Notes: generated by a model from the letters alone, not told the origin. A stretch of DNA of 64,000 nucleotides from Spinactinospora alkalitolerans (GCF_013408795.1 NZ_JACCCC010000001.1:2480001-2544000); one strand, 5' to 3'; counted from the first letter of the stretch, positions 10,140 to 19,251 are shown. Numbers and translations: made by a program.

Positions 10140-11537
10140 ATGTTCTTCCAGCAGTTCTACCTCGCGAGCCTGGGCCATGCCTCCTATCTCGTCGGTGATG
10201 AGAAGACCGGGCGGGCACTGGTGTTCGACCCCCGCCGCGACGTGGAGGTCTATCTGCACGCCGCCCGGCGGCAGGGCCTGCGCATCGCCTACGCCGCCGA
10301 TTCCCACGGCCACAACGACTACCTGTCCGGGCTGAGCGAGCTGGCCGCCCGCCAGGACGGTCTGGACCTGTGGGGATCGGCTCGGGCGCAGCTGGGCTAT
10401 GAGCACCGCGGGCTGCGCGACGGGGAGACCATCGAGTTCGGTGACGTCGGCATCGAGGTGATGCACACGCCCGGACACACCCCCGAGCACATCAGCCTGC
10501 TGGTCTATGACCGTTCCGCCGGCTCCGACGTTCCGGCACTGCTGCTCTCCGGCGGGGCGCTGCTGGTGGGAGACCTGGCCCGGCCGGACCTGCTCGGCGG
10601 AGAGGAGCACGCCCGCCGGGCGGCCCGGGAGTTCTGCGACACGGTCCAGACCAAGCTGCTGCCTCTGCCCGACGGCGTGCAGGTCTTCCCCACTCACGTG
10701 GCCGGATCACTGTGCGGGGGCAGCATCGGCTCCCGCCTGTCGACCACGCTGGGCTACGAGCGGAAAACGAACGCGATCCTGGCACGGATGGACTCCGAGG
10801 ACGAGTTCGTGCGCGAATGCATCCGGCTGGACAACCTGCCCGCGGTCCCGCCGTACTGGCGGCGCATGCGCGAACGGAACCTCGCCGGCGTGGACCCTCT
10901 CGGCGTGCTGGGCGAGCCTCCCGCCCTGCCCGTGGACGCCTTCGCCGAGGAGCAGCAGGCAGGGGCGCTCGTCCTGGACGCGCGGACACCGGAGGCCTTC
11001 GGCGGCGAACACATTCCCGGCGCGCTCAACGTCGGCCTCGGCCCCGCCTTCGCGACCTGGGCCGGAACCGTGCTGCCCGCCGATGCGCACGTCCTGCTCG
11101 TCGTGGACGGCTCCGAGCAGGTGTGGGAGGCCACCTGGCAACTGCTGCGCATCGGCTACGCACCCCCGATCGGCTGGCTGGCCGGCGGTATGGCCGCCTG
11201 GCGCACGTCCGCCCGACCGATCGAGAGCCTGCAGCAGATCAGCGTCCACCGCCTCCGCGACGCCCTGGACAACGGCGAAGTGGACCTGCTCGATGTACGC
11301 CAGCCCGGCGAATGGGCCGGCGGGCACGTTCCCGGCGCCGTCTACATCACCGGCGCCGAGCTCCCCGACCGCATCGGCGAGGTCCCCGCGGACCGGCCGC
11401 TCGCCGTGACCTGCGGCAGCGGCTACCGATCCTCGGTGGCCGCCAGCCTGCTCGCCCGCGACCGAAAGGAGAAGGTGCTCAACGTGGCCGGCGGCATGAC
11501 CGCATGGAAGAACGCCGGCCTGCCCACCGAGGACTAG
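10140..11537 (+). CDS. Persulfide dioxygenase-rhodanese fusion (MBL fold plus two rhodanese domains, CstB/ETHE1-like)
   Basis: A 465-aa protein. The N-terminal metallo-beta-lactamase domain has SHGHNDYLSG at residues 55-64; compared with the classical HxHxDH the last His is Tyr, as seen in many fused actinobacterial members. Further metal-site His residues are in HTPGHTPEHISL near 110-120. Two rhodanese domains follow: the first (about 273-355) has VVDGSEQVW where the active-site loop should be and lacks the Cys; the second (about 370-460) has AVTCGSGYRSS with the catalytic Cys. Family role: oxidation of persulfide or sulfane sulfur and transfer to sulfite or thiols during sulfide detoxification, in the cytoplasm. 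The DUF302 gene follows 37 bp downstream, probably in one operon. Confidence 0.85.
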   Translation: MFFQQFYLASLGHASYLVGDEKTGRALVFDPRRDVEVYLHAARRQGLRIAYAADSHGHNDYLSGLSELAARQDGLDLWGSARAQLGYEHRGLRDGETIEFGDVGIEVMHTPGHTPEHISLLVYDRSAGSDVPALLLSGGALLVGDLARPDLLGGEEHARRAAREFCDTVQTKLLPLPDGVQVFPTHVAGSLCGGSIGSRLSTTLGYERKTNAILARMDSEDEFVRECIRLDNLPAVPPYWRRMRERNLAGVDPLGVLGEPPALPVDAFAEEQQAGALVLDARTPEAFGGEHIPGALNVGLGPAFATWAGTVLPADAHVLLVVDGSEQVWEATWQLLRIGYAPPIGWLAGGMAAWRTSARPIESLQQISVHRLRDALDNGEVDLLDVRQPGEWAGGHVPGAVYITGAELPDRIGEVPADRPLAVTCGSGYRSSVAASLLARDRKEKVLNVAGGMTAWKNAGLPTED

Positions 11538-11574
11538 CCGACCACAGGACGACCGCACGGAAAGGCCGGAGAGC

Positions 11575-11964
11575 ATGGACTACGCCCGCAGCATCACCCT
11601 GGACCTGCCCTACGACCAGGCCGTCCCGCGGGTCAAGGAGGCCTTCAAGGCCCAGGGCTTCGGCACACTGACCGAAATCGACGTGACGGTCACGCTGAAG
11701 GAGAAACTCGGCGAGGACATGGAGCCCTACATCATCCTCGGCATGTGCAGCCCGAACCTCGCTCACCAGGCGCTGGAGGCCGAACGCGAGATCGGTCTGC
11801 TGCTGCCCTGCAACGTCGTCGTCCGCGCCCACCAGGACGGCGCGCTCGTGCAGGCACTCGACCCCCACGTCATGGTCAGCGTTCCCGAACGCCAAGAACT
11901 GCAGCCGGTGGCCCAGCAGGCCGCCCGTCAGATCCAGGCCGCCCTGGACTCCCTGACCCCGTGA
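11575..11964 (+). CDS. DUF302-domain protein
   Basis: A 129-aa protein made of a single DUF302 domain, recognisable from EIDVTVTLKEKLG (about residue 38) and the LPCNVVVR strand near 82. DUF302 proteins are often encoded beside sulfur or redox genes, but no activity is established. The ATG has GAAAGGCCGGAG upstream. It probably shares a transcript with the persulfide dioxygenase-rhodanese gene just upstream, which suggests a sulfur-related role by association only. Confidence 0.82.
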   Translation: MDYARSITLDLPYDQAVPRVKEAFKAQGFGTLTEIDVTVTLKEKLGEDMEPYIILGMCSPNLAHQALEAEREIGLLLPCNVVVRAHQDGALVQALDPHVMVSVPERQELQPVAQQAARQIQAALDSLTP

Positions 11965-12023
11965 CCGCCACGGGCCGAGCCGTCGTGCTTCAGCCCCTTT
12001 CCTCGGTTCCCTGACTCGGGGGA

Positions 12024-12344
12024 TCAGTGGTCGGCCTCGCGGGTCGTCCGGCGACGCCGAACGGCGATCCAGGCGCTCAGCGCGAGGGCGGGTGCGGCGT
12101 TGAGGATCGGGCCGATGGGGGAGGACGCCTGGGAGGGGGTGCGCAGCAGGTCGGCGTGGAACTGCTGGTTGACGCCCAGCAGCACGAACAGCACGCCGCC
12201 GACGACCGCGACCGCGGGCCATGACCGCACGTCGACGTTGAGCCGGCGCCCGGCCACCAGGCCGCCCAACGCCGCCGCCGCCAACCAGCGGTGCCGGTCC
12301 CGAGCCTCGATCCGCAACTCCACCGGTGACTTCCAGGTGGCCAT
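12024..12344 (-). CDS. Small integral membrane protein, two or three predicted helices
   Basis: A 106-aa protein with hydrophobic segments WLAAAALGGLVAG (about residue 20), SWPAVAVVGGVLFVLLGV (about 41-58) and a third around ILNAAPALALSAWIAV (about 80-95), ending in an Arg-rich tail. GGGAGGAAGG lies before the ATG at 12344. No family was recognised. It converges on the DUF302 gene. Confidence 0.6.
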   Translation of the reverse strand: MATWKSPVELRIEARDRHRWLAAAALGGLVAGRRLNVDVRSWPAVAVVGGVLFVLLGVNQQFHADLLRTPSQASSPIGPILNAAPALALSAWIAVRRRRTTREADH

Positions 12345-12697
12345 GCTTCCTTCCTCCCCGTCCTCAGAGTGAACGCCGCCTTCGCCGCTTCCTCGGATCC
12401 TGTGGGCGGGCGGGCGCGTCATCACACTTCGCCACGGTGGGGGCGCCGCACATTCCGCGGAGGAACCGGATCACACGGTTCCGTATACGCTCTCGGAGTC
12501 TGACCGGGGCTTTCCGCTGTGTGGCTGAAGGGGGGCGGCGGTTCGCCTCGCCGGTGAAACGGGGCGACCGTGTCCGTGGAAGCCTGTGGAGGCCGTTCCT
12601 CTTCGCCCGGGCGCTCCGACTGCGTTGTGACCGTCGTCCGCCACTCACCCACGAGACGCCGAGCCGGCCCGGCCGGTCGGCGCGTAAGGAACCCGAC
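12345..12697. other. Intergenic region, no gene recognised
   Basis: 353 bp between the divergent starts of the small membrane protein and the alpha/beta hydrolase. It must hold both promoters, but no clear -10/-35 pair, operator or small gene was seen. Confidence 0.45.
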
Positions 12698-13486
12698 ATG
12701 CCGCACGCCACCGCCGCCGACGGAACCCGGATCGCCTACCAGGTCCGGGGCGACGGCCCCCCACTCGTCCTGCTCGCGGGCCAGGCCAACGACCACCGCT
12801 GGTGGGACCCGGTCCGGCATGACTTCGACGGCGCCCACAGCACCATCACCCTCGACTACCGCGGGACCGGCGCCAGCGACAAGCCCGACAGTCCCTACAG
12901 CACCGAGGGATTCGCCGATGACGTGATCGCGGTGCTGGACGAGCTCGGTGTCGACCGCTCCGCCGTGTACGGAACCTCGATGGGCGGCCGGGTCGCCCAA
13001 TGGCTGGCCGTCCGCCACCCGGAGCGGGTCGGCTCCCTCGTGCTCGGCTGCACCTCTCCGGGCACGCGGCACGGCGTCGAACGCGGAGACGACGTCCGGA
13101 GGTCCCTGGCCCAGCCCGACCCGGCCGCGGCCCGGCGCGCCCTGCTCGAGCTGATGTACACCCCGGAGTGGTTGGCGCTGCACCCCGGCCCGTACACGAC
13201 CCTCGGGGATCCCGCGATGCCCGCTTACGCCCGGCGCAGGCATCTGAGCGCGAGCAACCGCCATGACGCGTGGGAGGCGCTGCCCGCCATCGAGGCGCCC
13301 ACGATGGTGGTCCACGGCACCGACGACGCCCTCAACCCCGCCGCGAACGCGTCGCTGCTCGCGGACCGCATCCCCGGCGCCCGCCTGCACCTCGTCCCCG
13401 GCGCGCGGCACGCCTACTTCGAGGAGTTCCGCACCACCGCCGGCGCAGCCGTACTCGACTTCCTGGCCGGAGCGCGACACCGGTGA
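12698..13486 (+). CDS. Alpha/beta-fold hydrolase
   Basis: A 262-aa protein with the canonical fold: oxyanion region around LAGQAND (about 26), nucleophile elbow YGTSMGG (GxSxG, Ser near residue 92), acid in VVHGTDDAL (near 207) and a His in PGARHAYFEEF near 235. The family includes esterases, C-C hydrolases and haloperoxidase-like enzymes; the substrate cannot be read from sequence. ATG at 12698 with AAGGA 8 nt upstream. Monocistronic as far as can be seen. Confidence 0.85.
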   Translation: MPHATAADGTRIAYQVRGDGPPLVLLAGQANDHRWWDPVRHDFDGAHSTITLDYRGTGASDKPDSPYSTEGFADDVIAVLDELGVDRSAVYGTSMGGRVAQWLAVRHPERVGSLVLGCTSPGTRHGVERGDDVRRSLAQPDPAAARRALLELMYTPEWLALHPGPYTTLGDPAMPAYARRRHLSASNRHDAWEALPAIEAPTMVVHGTDDALNPAANASLLADRIPGARLHLVPGARHAYFEEFRTTAGAAVLDFLAGARHR

Positions 13487-13762
13487 GCCCGGCGACTGCT
13501 GCGCTACCACGGGGAGCAGGGGACCGATCAGCCCCGGCCGCTCCCGAACGGCCACCGCGAGTACGGCGAGCGCTTCGTGGACCGGGGCGTGCGGACCATG
13601 GGCTGCTCGATCGGCGCCATTGACGGAGCGGACGCGTCGGCGGTTGCGCCACCGCGCGGTTCTTCGCCAGCGGGGTCCCCCGGGGCGCGGCCGCCCCCCT
13701 CGGCGCGGTCTGGTCGGCCTCGATGATGCTCGACCACCTGGGTCCCCGAGCCCGCCGTCGCC

Positions 13763-14617
13763 TCAGGAGGCGGCGGCGATGAGGGCGGCCTCTTCCTCCT
13801 CGACCCGGCGGTTCCATTCGGCCTTGGTCGACTGCCAGGCGTCCTCGTCGCGGCCCAGGCGCCAGTAGCCGGAGATCGACAGGCCCTCCCGCGGGACGCC
13901 GCGCTCGACGCGCAGGAGGGACCGCAGTTCCTTGACGGTGCCGGCCTCGCCGTGCACGAAGGCCTGGACCTCGCCGGGAGGGAACTCCAGCGCCCGCACG
14001 GCCTCGACGAGCGCGGCGCCCACGGGCCTGGAGCCGCGGTGCAGCCAGTGCACGTGGACGTCGGGGTGGGCGGCCAGGTCCTGTTCCTCGCCGGGGCCGG
14101 CCACTTCGAGGAGGGCGTGCGCCGTGCGTCCCCCGGGCAGGCGCTCGATCGAGGCCGCGATGGCCGGCAGCGCGCTTTCGTCACCGGCGAGCAGGTGCCA
14201 GTCGGCCTCGGGGGCCGGAGCGTAGCCGCCGCCGGGGCCCAGGAAGCGCAGCAGGTCGCCGGGGCGGGCGCCGGCCGCCCACGGGCCGGCCAGGCCGGAG
14301 TCGCCGTGCACGACGAAGTCGATGGTGAGCAGGCGCGCCCGGGGGTCCCAGGTCCGGACCGTGTAGGTGCGCGTCACGGGCCACTCCTCGCGGGGCCGCT
14401 CGCCGCGGATCGCGTCGATGTCGAACGGCTCGGGGTAGTCCACACCGGGCGGGGGAAAGAGCAGCTTGACGTAGCTGTCGGTCGCCGCGCCGACGCCGAA
14501 CTCCGCGAGCCCCGCGCCGCCGAGCACCACCCGGACCATGTGCGGGGTCACGTGCTGCACGCTCTCGACCCGGCCGCGGTGGACGGTTCTCTTCGCGCGC
14601 TGCCGCTGCTCTGCCAT
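13763..14617 (-). CDS. Siderophore-interacting protein (FAD-dependent ferric-siderophore reductase)
   Basis: A 284-aa protein of the SIP/ViuB family. The FAD-binding N-domain contains TRTYTVRTWD (about 83-92, the RxYT signature) and the C-domain carries SALPAIAASIERLPGG and the ending GYWRLGRDEDAW typical of the family. Role: NAD(P)H-driven reduction of ferric siderophores in the cytoplasm to release iron. GGAGAGGGAGACACG precedes the ATG at 14617. An iron box lies 27 bp upstream of the start, so IdeR/DmdR iron repression is expected. The zincophore-like locus begins about 1.5 kb away but has a different box type. Confidence 0.9.
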   Translation of the reverse strand: MAEQRQRAKRTVHRGRVESVQHVTPHMVRVVLGGAGLAEFGVGAATDSYVKLLFPPPGVDYPEPFDIDAIRGERPREEWPVTRTYTVRTWDPRARLLTIDFVVHGDSGLAGPWAAGARPGDLLRFLGPGGGYAPAPEADWHLLAGDESALPAIAASIERLPGGRTAHALLEVAGPGEEQDLAAHPDVHVHWLHRGSRPVGAALVEAVRALEFPPGEVQAFVHGEAGTVKELRSLLRVERGVPREGLSISGYWRLGRDEDAWQSTKAEWNRRVEEEEAALIAAAS

Positions 14618-14643
14618 CGTGTCTCCCTCTCCTTGGCGCACAG

Positions 14644-14662
14644 AAAGGTTAGGCGAACCTAA
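14644..14662. promoter_or_regulatory. IdeR/DmdR-type iron box
   Basis: The 19-mer here matches the actinobacterial iron box (TTAGGTTAG-S-CTAACCTAA) at 16 of 19 positions, with the core AGGTTAGGCGAACCTAA intact apart from one central base. It lies directly upstream of the siderophore-interacting protein gene. Confidence 0.85.
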
Positions 14663-14818
14663 CTACCCTCAAGCTAGGGCAGACCCGGTCCCGGCGGCAA
14701 ACCCGCCGCGACGGCGACCGGTCCTCCCGGTGCGGGGAGTGGGAGCGGCCCGGGGGCGGCCTGACCGGTTCCGGACGGGCGGTGCCGGGACCGGGGGACG
14801 AACCGCCGAGGGAGTCCG

Positions 14819-15443
14819 GTGAGGGGCTACCGTGATCGGGTGCCCGAGGAGTACTGGAACCACAACGTGCACTACCACCCGACCGTGCTCGACGCGGTGC
14901 CGCAGGGACGCGGTGCGGCACTGGACGTGGGCTGCGGCGACGGCCTGCTGGTCCGCAGGCGGGCCGGGCGCGCCCGCAGGGCGACGGGGGTGGACCGCTC
15001 GGCGGCGATGGTGCCGCTCGCCCGCGAACGCAGCGGGCACGTCGGCAACGCCGACTTCGTGGAGGCCGACGTCTGCGACGCCGTCGGCGGCCGCCTGCCC
15101 GAGGGCGGCTACGACTTCGTCAGCGCGGTGGCGGTGGTGCACCACCCGGGGTTCGCGCGGGCGGTCGAGGCGATGGTGCGGCTGCTGGCGCCCGGCGGGC
15201 GCCTGGCGGTCGTCGGGCTCGCGAACAACCGCACTCCGCTGGACTGGGTCGTCAGCGGCGTCGGCGTCCCGGTGGCGCGGCTGCGGGCGCGGCGGCAGGG
15301 GCGGTCCGGCCGGCGTGCCCATCGTCGACCCCGACATGGCCTGGGGTGAGGTCCGCCGGGAGGCGCGGCACCTGCTGCCGGGGTCCCTGTTCCGCCGCCA
15401 CCTGCTGTGGCGCTACTCCGCCGTGTGGGAGAAACCGCTGTAG
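14819..15443 (+). pseudogene. SAM-dependent methyltransferase gene with a frameshift
   Basis: The first part (GTG at 14819 or 14840) encodes a class I methyltransferase: EEYWNHNVHYHPTVLDAVP, SAM motif ALDVGCGDGLLVRRR, then FDFVSAV-type motif and LLAPGGRLAVVGL. Near 15285-15310 (GC-rich, gcggcaggggcgg) the conserved sequence switches frame: VPIVDPDMAWGEVRREARH through WRYSAVWEKPL and stop at 15443 is read one base over. Rejoined, the two parts give a normal-length protein. Either a real inactivating 1-nt insertion (or 2-nt deletion) or a sequencing error in a G-run. Confidence 0.75.
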
Positions 15444-15530
15444 CCCGCGGGCACCGCGCGCCGGTGCCGCCACCGCGCCGACTCCGGCGGCCCGGCGCGG
15501 ATCCGCGACCGCTTCACCACCCTCGCCGGT

Positions 15531-15863
15531 GTGACCCTGGACTTCCACGAGTTCCGGGAGGTCGCGGTGCACAGCACCGCGGACCCCGAAGTGGTCGCCG
15601 CCGAATACGACGCCCACGGCGTGGCCACCGGCACCGGCCGCCCCTTCGCCGTGCGCTGTCTGTGGGTCCTGAAGATCTCCGGCGGCCGGATCGCGTTCTG
15701 GCGCGACTACCTCACCCCGCAGGAGATCCTCGCCCTGCAGGAGCCCCGCGTCCCCGGACCCGCCCCACGAGGCGCGCTAGACGTTGAAAGGGCCGGGATC
15801 GTCTCCGGTCCCTGCCGTGGTTGTGCGGGCCTGGTGGGGCTGTCGCCGGCGCGCCGGCGCTGA
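15531..15863 (+). pseudogene. NTF2/SnoaL-like protein, 5'-truncated
   Basis: The frame reads VTLDFHEFREVAVHSTADPE, then FAVRCLWVLKISGGRIAFWR DYLTP, the second half of a SnoaL/ketosteroid-isomerase-like fold. Matching sequence extends back only to about 15490 (PARIRDRFTTLAG) before the stop of the preceding gene, so the first 30-40 residues are missing. No RBS serves the GTG at 15531. Probably a decayed gene. Confidence 0.5.
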
Positions 15864-15892
15864 CGGCGGCCTTCCCAGGTCATGCGCGGTGA

Positions 15893-15920
15893 TTGGAGGG
15901 CTGCGGCCACAGCCCTCCAA
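15893..15920 (+). terminator. Perfect 11-bp stem hairpin
   Basis: TTGGAGGGCTG pairs exactly with CAGCCCTCCAA across a 6-nt loop. It follows the NTF2-like remnant. No T-run follows, as is common for high-GC actinomycete terminators. Confidence 0.6.
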
Positions 15921-15921
15921 C

Positions 15922-16015
15922 TCCCGTCAACGATCTGGCGCTGCGCGGGCGGGCGCTGCGCCTGGACCACGACGGCCGGTCCCGCCTCTACCGGCTCGCC
16001 GGTCTGAGCCCCCGG
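15922..16015 (+). pseudogene. Possible XRE/MmyB-type regulator scrap
   Basis: The reading VNDLALRGRALRLDHDGRSR then LYRLAGL resembles the helix after the HTH in MmyB-like regulators (ALRLDxxERxHLxxLAxL). Only about 30 codons match and no HTH precedes them. Confidence 0.3.
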
Positions 16016-16155
16016 CCCGCATCGGCCCCCGCGGGCCCGCGCGCGGTGCGAAGGGGAACGGACGCCCGCGCGGAGGGGCGAACGATCCGCGGCCAGGCGG
16101 TGGCGTGCGCGTTCCTCCCTCGCGTCCGGTGGTGTGCCCCACCGGCTTGACAGAA

Positions 16156-16170
16156 TGATTATCATTTTCA
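16156..16170. promoter_or_regulatory. Zur/Fur-type box upstream of the metal importer operon
   Basis: TGATTATCATTTTCA matches the actinobacterial Zur palindrome TGAAAATCATTTTCA at 13 of 15 positions and also resembles a Fur box. It is embedded in AT-rich sequence, exceptional for this window, ahead of the FecCD permease gene. Two related boxes lie at the divergent biosynthetic/export promoters. Confidence 0.65.
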
Positions 16171-16318
16171 TGCCTGGTCCTCCTGCCCCTTTCGAGGAAC
16201 GGGAACACCCATGGCGCTCTCCCCGCAGCCGGTCCCGCCTCCCCGAGGGGGTGCGGCGCGCCGCACGCGGGGGCGTGCCGGTGAGCAACGTCGTTTCGAT
16301 CTCGGGAGAAGGTGTCAC

Positions 16319-17446
16319 GTGCCGCGAACCGGTGCCCCACCCCCTTTATCGGTGCCCAGAGCGGTCCGGAGTCCCGGCGGTTCCACCGGGACCGCCGGAA
16401 CCGGCCGGTCACCGGCCCTGGGCGGCCTCGGCGCCGTCGCGGTCCTCCTGCCCCTGCTGGCGCTCTCGGCGGTGCTGGCCATCGGTCTGGGATCGGCGGT
16501 GGTCGCACCGGCCGACACCCTGCGCTACCTGTGGGCGGCGCTCAGCGGCGGGGAGATCGGCGCCGACGAGGTGACCCGGTACCAGATCATCTGGCAGTTG
16601 CGCACTCCTCGGGTGCTGCTCGCCGCCATCGTGGGGGCCGGCCTGGGAGCCGTGGGGGTGGCGATCCAGGCGATGGTGCGCAACCCGCTGGCCGATCCCT
16701 TCATCCTGGGCGTCTCCTCCGGGGCCTCGGTGGGCGCGGTCGCCGTCGGCGCCTTCGGGATCCTGACCGCCCTGGGCGTCTACGCGGTCTCGGCGGGCGC
16801 GTTCCTGGGGGCGCTGGGCGCGACGGCGCTGGTGTACCTGATCTCCTCCGCCGGGGGCGGGGTGACCCCGCTGCGCCTGGTCCTGACCGGGGTGGCGCTG
16901 TCGTTCGGCTTCCAGGCGGTCATGGGCGTGATCGTCTACTTCGCCCCGAACAGCGAGGCCACGAGCACGGTCCTGTTCTGGACGATGGGCGGCTTCGGCG
17001 CCGCGACCTGGGGGTCCCTTCCCCCGGTGGCGGCCGTGGTCCTCGCAGGAACCCTCGTCCTGCGCGCGGTGAGCCGGCCGCTGGACGTGCTGACCCTGGG
17101 GGACGAGACGGCCGCGAGCCTGGGGGTGGGCACCGACCGCCTGCGCAAGGGCCTGTTCGCGCTGACCGCGCTGATGACCGGGGCCATGGTCGCGGTCAGC
17201 GGCGCGATCGGGTTCGTGGGGCTGGTCGTGCCGCACGTCGTGCGCATCGTCGTGGGCGCGGGCCACCGGCGGGTCCTGACGGTGGCGCCCCTGGCCGGCG
17301 CGGTCTTCATGGTCTGGGCGGACCTGGCCTCACGGGTGCTCGTGGCCCCGCGCGAGCTTCCGCTGGGATTCATCACCGCCCTGGTCGGAGTGCCGGTCTT
17401 CATCGCGCTCCTGCGCCGCAGGGGCTATCTGTTCGGCGGCCGGTGA
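16319..17446 (+). CDS. FecCD-family ABC permease (metallophore or metal uptake)
   Basis: A 375-aa polytopic membrane protein with about nine or ten hydrophobic helices. The family motifs are seen: RTPRVLLAAIVGAGLGAVGV, NPLADPFILGVSSGASVGAV, and GAIGFVGLVVPHVVRI near the C-terminus. GGGAGAAGG sits 6 nt before the GTG at 16319; an ATG at 16211 is in frame but would add 36 residues of low-complexity sequence. The single permease presumably forms a homodimer with the ATPase encoded next. Its stop overlaps the ATPase start (TGATG). The Zur/Fur-type box upstream suggests induction under metal starvation. Confidence 0.9.
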   Translation: MPRTGAPPPLSVPRAVRSPGGSTGTAGTGRSPALGGLGAVAVLLPLLALSAVLAIGLGSAVVAPADTLRYLWAALSGGEIGADEVTRYQIIWQLRTPRVLLAAIVGAGLGAVGVAIQAMVRNPLADPFILGVSSGASVGAVAVGAFGILTALGVYAVSAGAFLGALGATALVYLISSAGGGVTPLRLVLTGVALSFGFQAVMGVIVYFAPNSEATSTVLFWTMGGFGAATWGSLPPVAAVVLAGTLVLRAVSRPLDVLTLGDETAASLGVGTDRLRKGLFALTALMTGAMVAVSGAIGFVGLVVPHVVRIVVGAGHRRVLTVAPLAGAVFMVWADLASRVLVAPRELPLGFITALVGVPVFIALLRRRGYLFGGR

Positions 17447-18222
17447 TGGATCTGCACCTGGACGGGATCTCGGTCGACATCGGCGGAGCGAGCCTGGTCC
17501 GCGAGCTGTCGCTGGAGGTGCCGGGGGGCGCGGTCGTCGGACTCGTCGGCCCCAACGGCTCGGGCAAGTCGACGGCGCTGCGCTGCGTCTACCGGGCCCT
17601 GCGCCCCAGCAGCGGGGTGGTGCGGCTCGACGGGCGGGACCTCTCCTCGCTGAGCCTGCGCGGCAGCGCCCGCTCGGTCGCCGCGCTCACCCAGGAGAGC
17701 GGCAGCGACCTGGACTTCACCGTCGCCGAGGTCGTCGCCATGGGGCGGACGCCCCACCAGCGCGGCAACCGGCCCCTGGACGGCCGGGAGCAGGACCTGT
17801 GCCGCGAGGCGATGGAACGGATGGACGTGGCCCACCTGGCCGATCGGGGCGTCCTCGAGCTGTCGGGCGGCGAGCGCCAGAGGGTGCTCATGGCCCGCTG
17901 CCTCGTGCAGGAACCGCGGGTCCTCGTCCTGGACGAACCCACCAACCACCTCGACGTGCGCCACCAGATCGGGCTGCTCTCCCTCGTCAGGCGGGCCGGG
18001 ATCACCGTCCTGCTGGTCCTGCACGACCTGAACCTGGCCTCGGCCGCGTGCGACCGCATCGGCGTGCTCTCCCAGGGGCGGCTGGTCGCCTCGGGGACGC
18101 CCGGAGAGGTCTTGGTCCCCTCGATGGTCAGGCAGGTCTTCGGCGTCGAGGCCACCGTCGTCCCCCACCCGCTCACCGGGGACCCGCAACTGCTCTACAC
18201 GCTCTCCTCTGATGTCTCTTGA
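17446..18222 (+). CDS. FepC/BtuD-type ABC transporter ATPase
   Basis: A 258-aa ATPase with Walker A GPNGSGKST (about residue 36), signature LSGGERQR (about 138), Walker B VLVLDEPTNHLD (about 158) and switch His in VLHDLNLA. This is the metal-chelate importer subclass. The ATG overlaps the permease stop, so translation is coupled; the substrate-binding lipoprotein gene follows after 15 bp. It powers uptake of the loaded chelate through the FecCD channel at the inner face of the membrane. Confidence 0.93.
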   Translation: MDLHLDGISVDIGGASLVRELSLEVPGGAVVGLVGPNGSGKSTALRCVYRALRPSSGVVRLDGRDLSSLSLRGSARSVAALTQESGSDLDFTVAEVVAMGRTPHQRGNRPLDGREQDLCREAMERMDVAHLADRGVLELSGGERQRVLMARCLVQEPRVLVLDEPTNHLDVRHQIGLLSLVRRAGITVLLVLHDLNLASAACDRIGVLSQGRLVASGTPGEVLVPSMVRQVFGVEATVVPHPLTGDPQLLYTLSSDVS

Positions 18223-18237
18223 GAAAGAAGGACGCAC

Positions 18238-19251
18238 ATGACCGACCGAGCATCCGGCGCACCCGGTTCGCCCCTGCGGGGCGCCGCCCTGCTGGGCGCC
18301 CTCGCGCTCCTGGCCACGGGCTGCGGTGCCCGGGTCGAGGGAAGCGCGGACGAGGCGCGGACCGTCACCGTGAACCGGTGCGGTGAGGAGGTCGAGTACA
18401 CGACCCCCCGGCGCGCCGTGGTCTACGAGGGCGGCAGCGCCGACAAGATGTTCGCCCTGGGCCTGACCGAGCACGTGCACGGCTACGTGCTGCCGCCGGC
18501 CAACCCCCCGGTCTCGGAGTCGCCGTGGGCGCAGGAGTACGAGGAGGTGGAGTTCCTCAGCGACGACCTGCTCAACCGCGAACTGGTCGTGGACGCCGAG
18601 GCCGACTTCGTCCTCGCCGGATGGAACTCGGGGTTCAGCGACGAGCGCGGAATCACCCCGGAGATCCTGGACGACCTCGGCATCCAGAGCTTCATGCACA
18701 CCGAGTCCTGCTACAACTACCCGGGCCACCCCGAACGGATGCCCCCTTTCGAGGCCCTCTACGCCGACCTGGAGCGGCTGGGCGCCGTCTTCGGGGTCGA
18801 GCAGGAGGCCGCCGAGCTCGTCGAGGGGTACAAGGAGCGGGTCGCCGCGGTGCGGGAGCAGGCCCCCGAGGGGGAGCCGGTCCCGGTCTTCCTCTACGAC
18901 TCGGGAACCGACCAGCCCTTCACCGCGGGAAGCCAGGTGCCCCCCAACGACATCATCCGCTTCGCTGGGGGAGAGAACATCTTCGCCGACCTCGACGAGC
19001 GGTGGACCCAGGTCGGCTGGGAGTCCGTCGTGCAGGCCCGGCCCGAGGTCATCATCATCCTCGACTACGGCGACCAGCCCGCCGAGGACAAGATCGAGTT
19101 CCTGAAGTCGTCACCGGCCACCGCCGAACTGCCCGCCGTGGTCGAGGAGGACTTCTTCGTGCTGGACTACAACGAGGGCATCTCCGGCCCCCGCAACATC
19201 GACGGCCTGGAGAAGTTCGCCGAGTACCTGCGCGAGCTCCGCGCGGACTAG
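18238..19251 (+). CDS. Metal-chelate substrate-binding lipoprotein (FepB/BtuF type)
   Basis: A 337-aa exported lipoprotein: signal peptide with hydrophobic run GAALLGALALLATGC and lipobox LATGC, lipid-attachment Cys near residue 30. The body has the clamshell features of helical-backbone (class III) binding proteins: RRAVVYEGGSADKMFALGL near the N-lobe and PEVIIILDYGDQPAEDK in the C-lobe. GAAAGAAGGACGC precedes the ATG. Third gene of the importer operon. The ligand is inferred to be the zinc complex of the small molecule made by the facing operon. Confidence 0.9.
   Translation: MTDRASGAPGSPLRGAALLGALALLATGCGARVEGSADEARTVTVNRCGEEVEYTTPRRAVVYEGGSADKMFALGLTEHVHGYVLPPANPPVSESPWAQEYEEVEFLSDDLLNRELVVDAEADFVLAGWNSGFSDERGITPEILDDLGIQSFMHTESCYNYPGHPERMPPFEALYADLERLGAVFGVEQEAAELVEGYKERVAAVREQAPEGEPVPVFLYDSGTDQPFTAGSQVPPNDIIRFAGGENIFADLDERWTQVGWESVVQARPEVIIILDYGDQPAEDKIEFLKSSPATAELPAVVEEDFFVLDYNEGISGPRNIDGLEKFAEYLRELRAD

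Noticed and set aside
13487-13762. Protein-like + frame (LRYHGEQGTDQPRPLPNGHR)
   Set aside because: No recognised family, no start or RBS; probably chance or unidentifiable debris.
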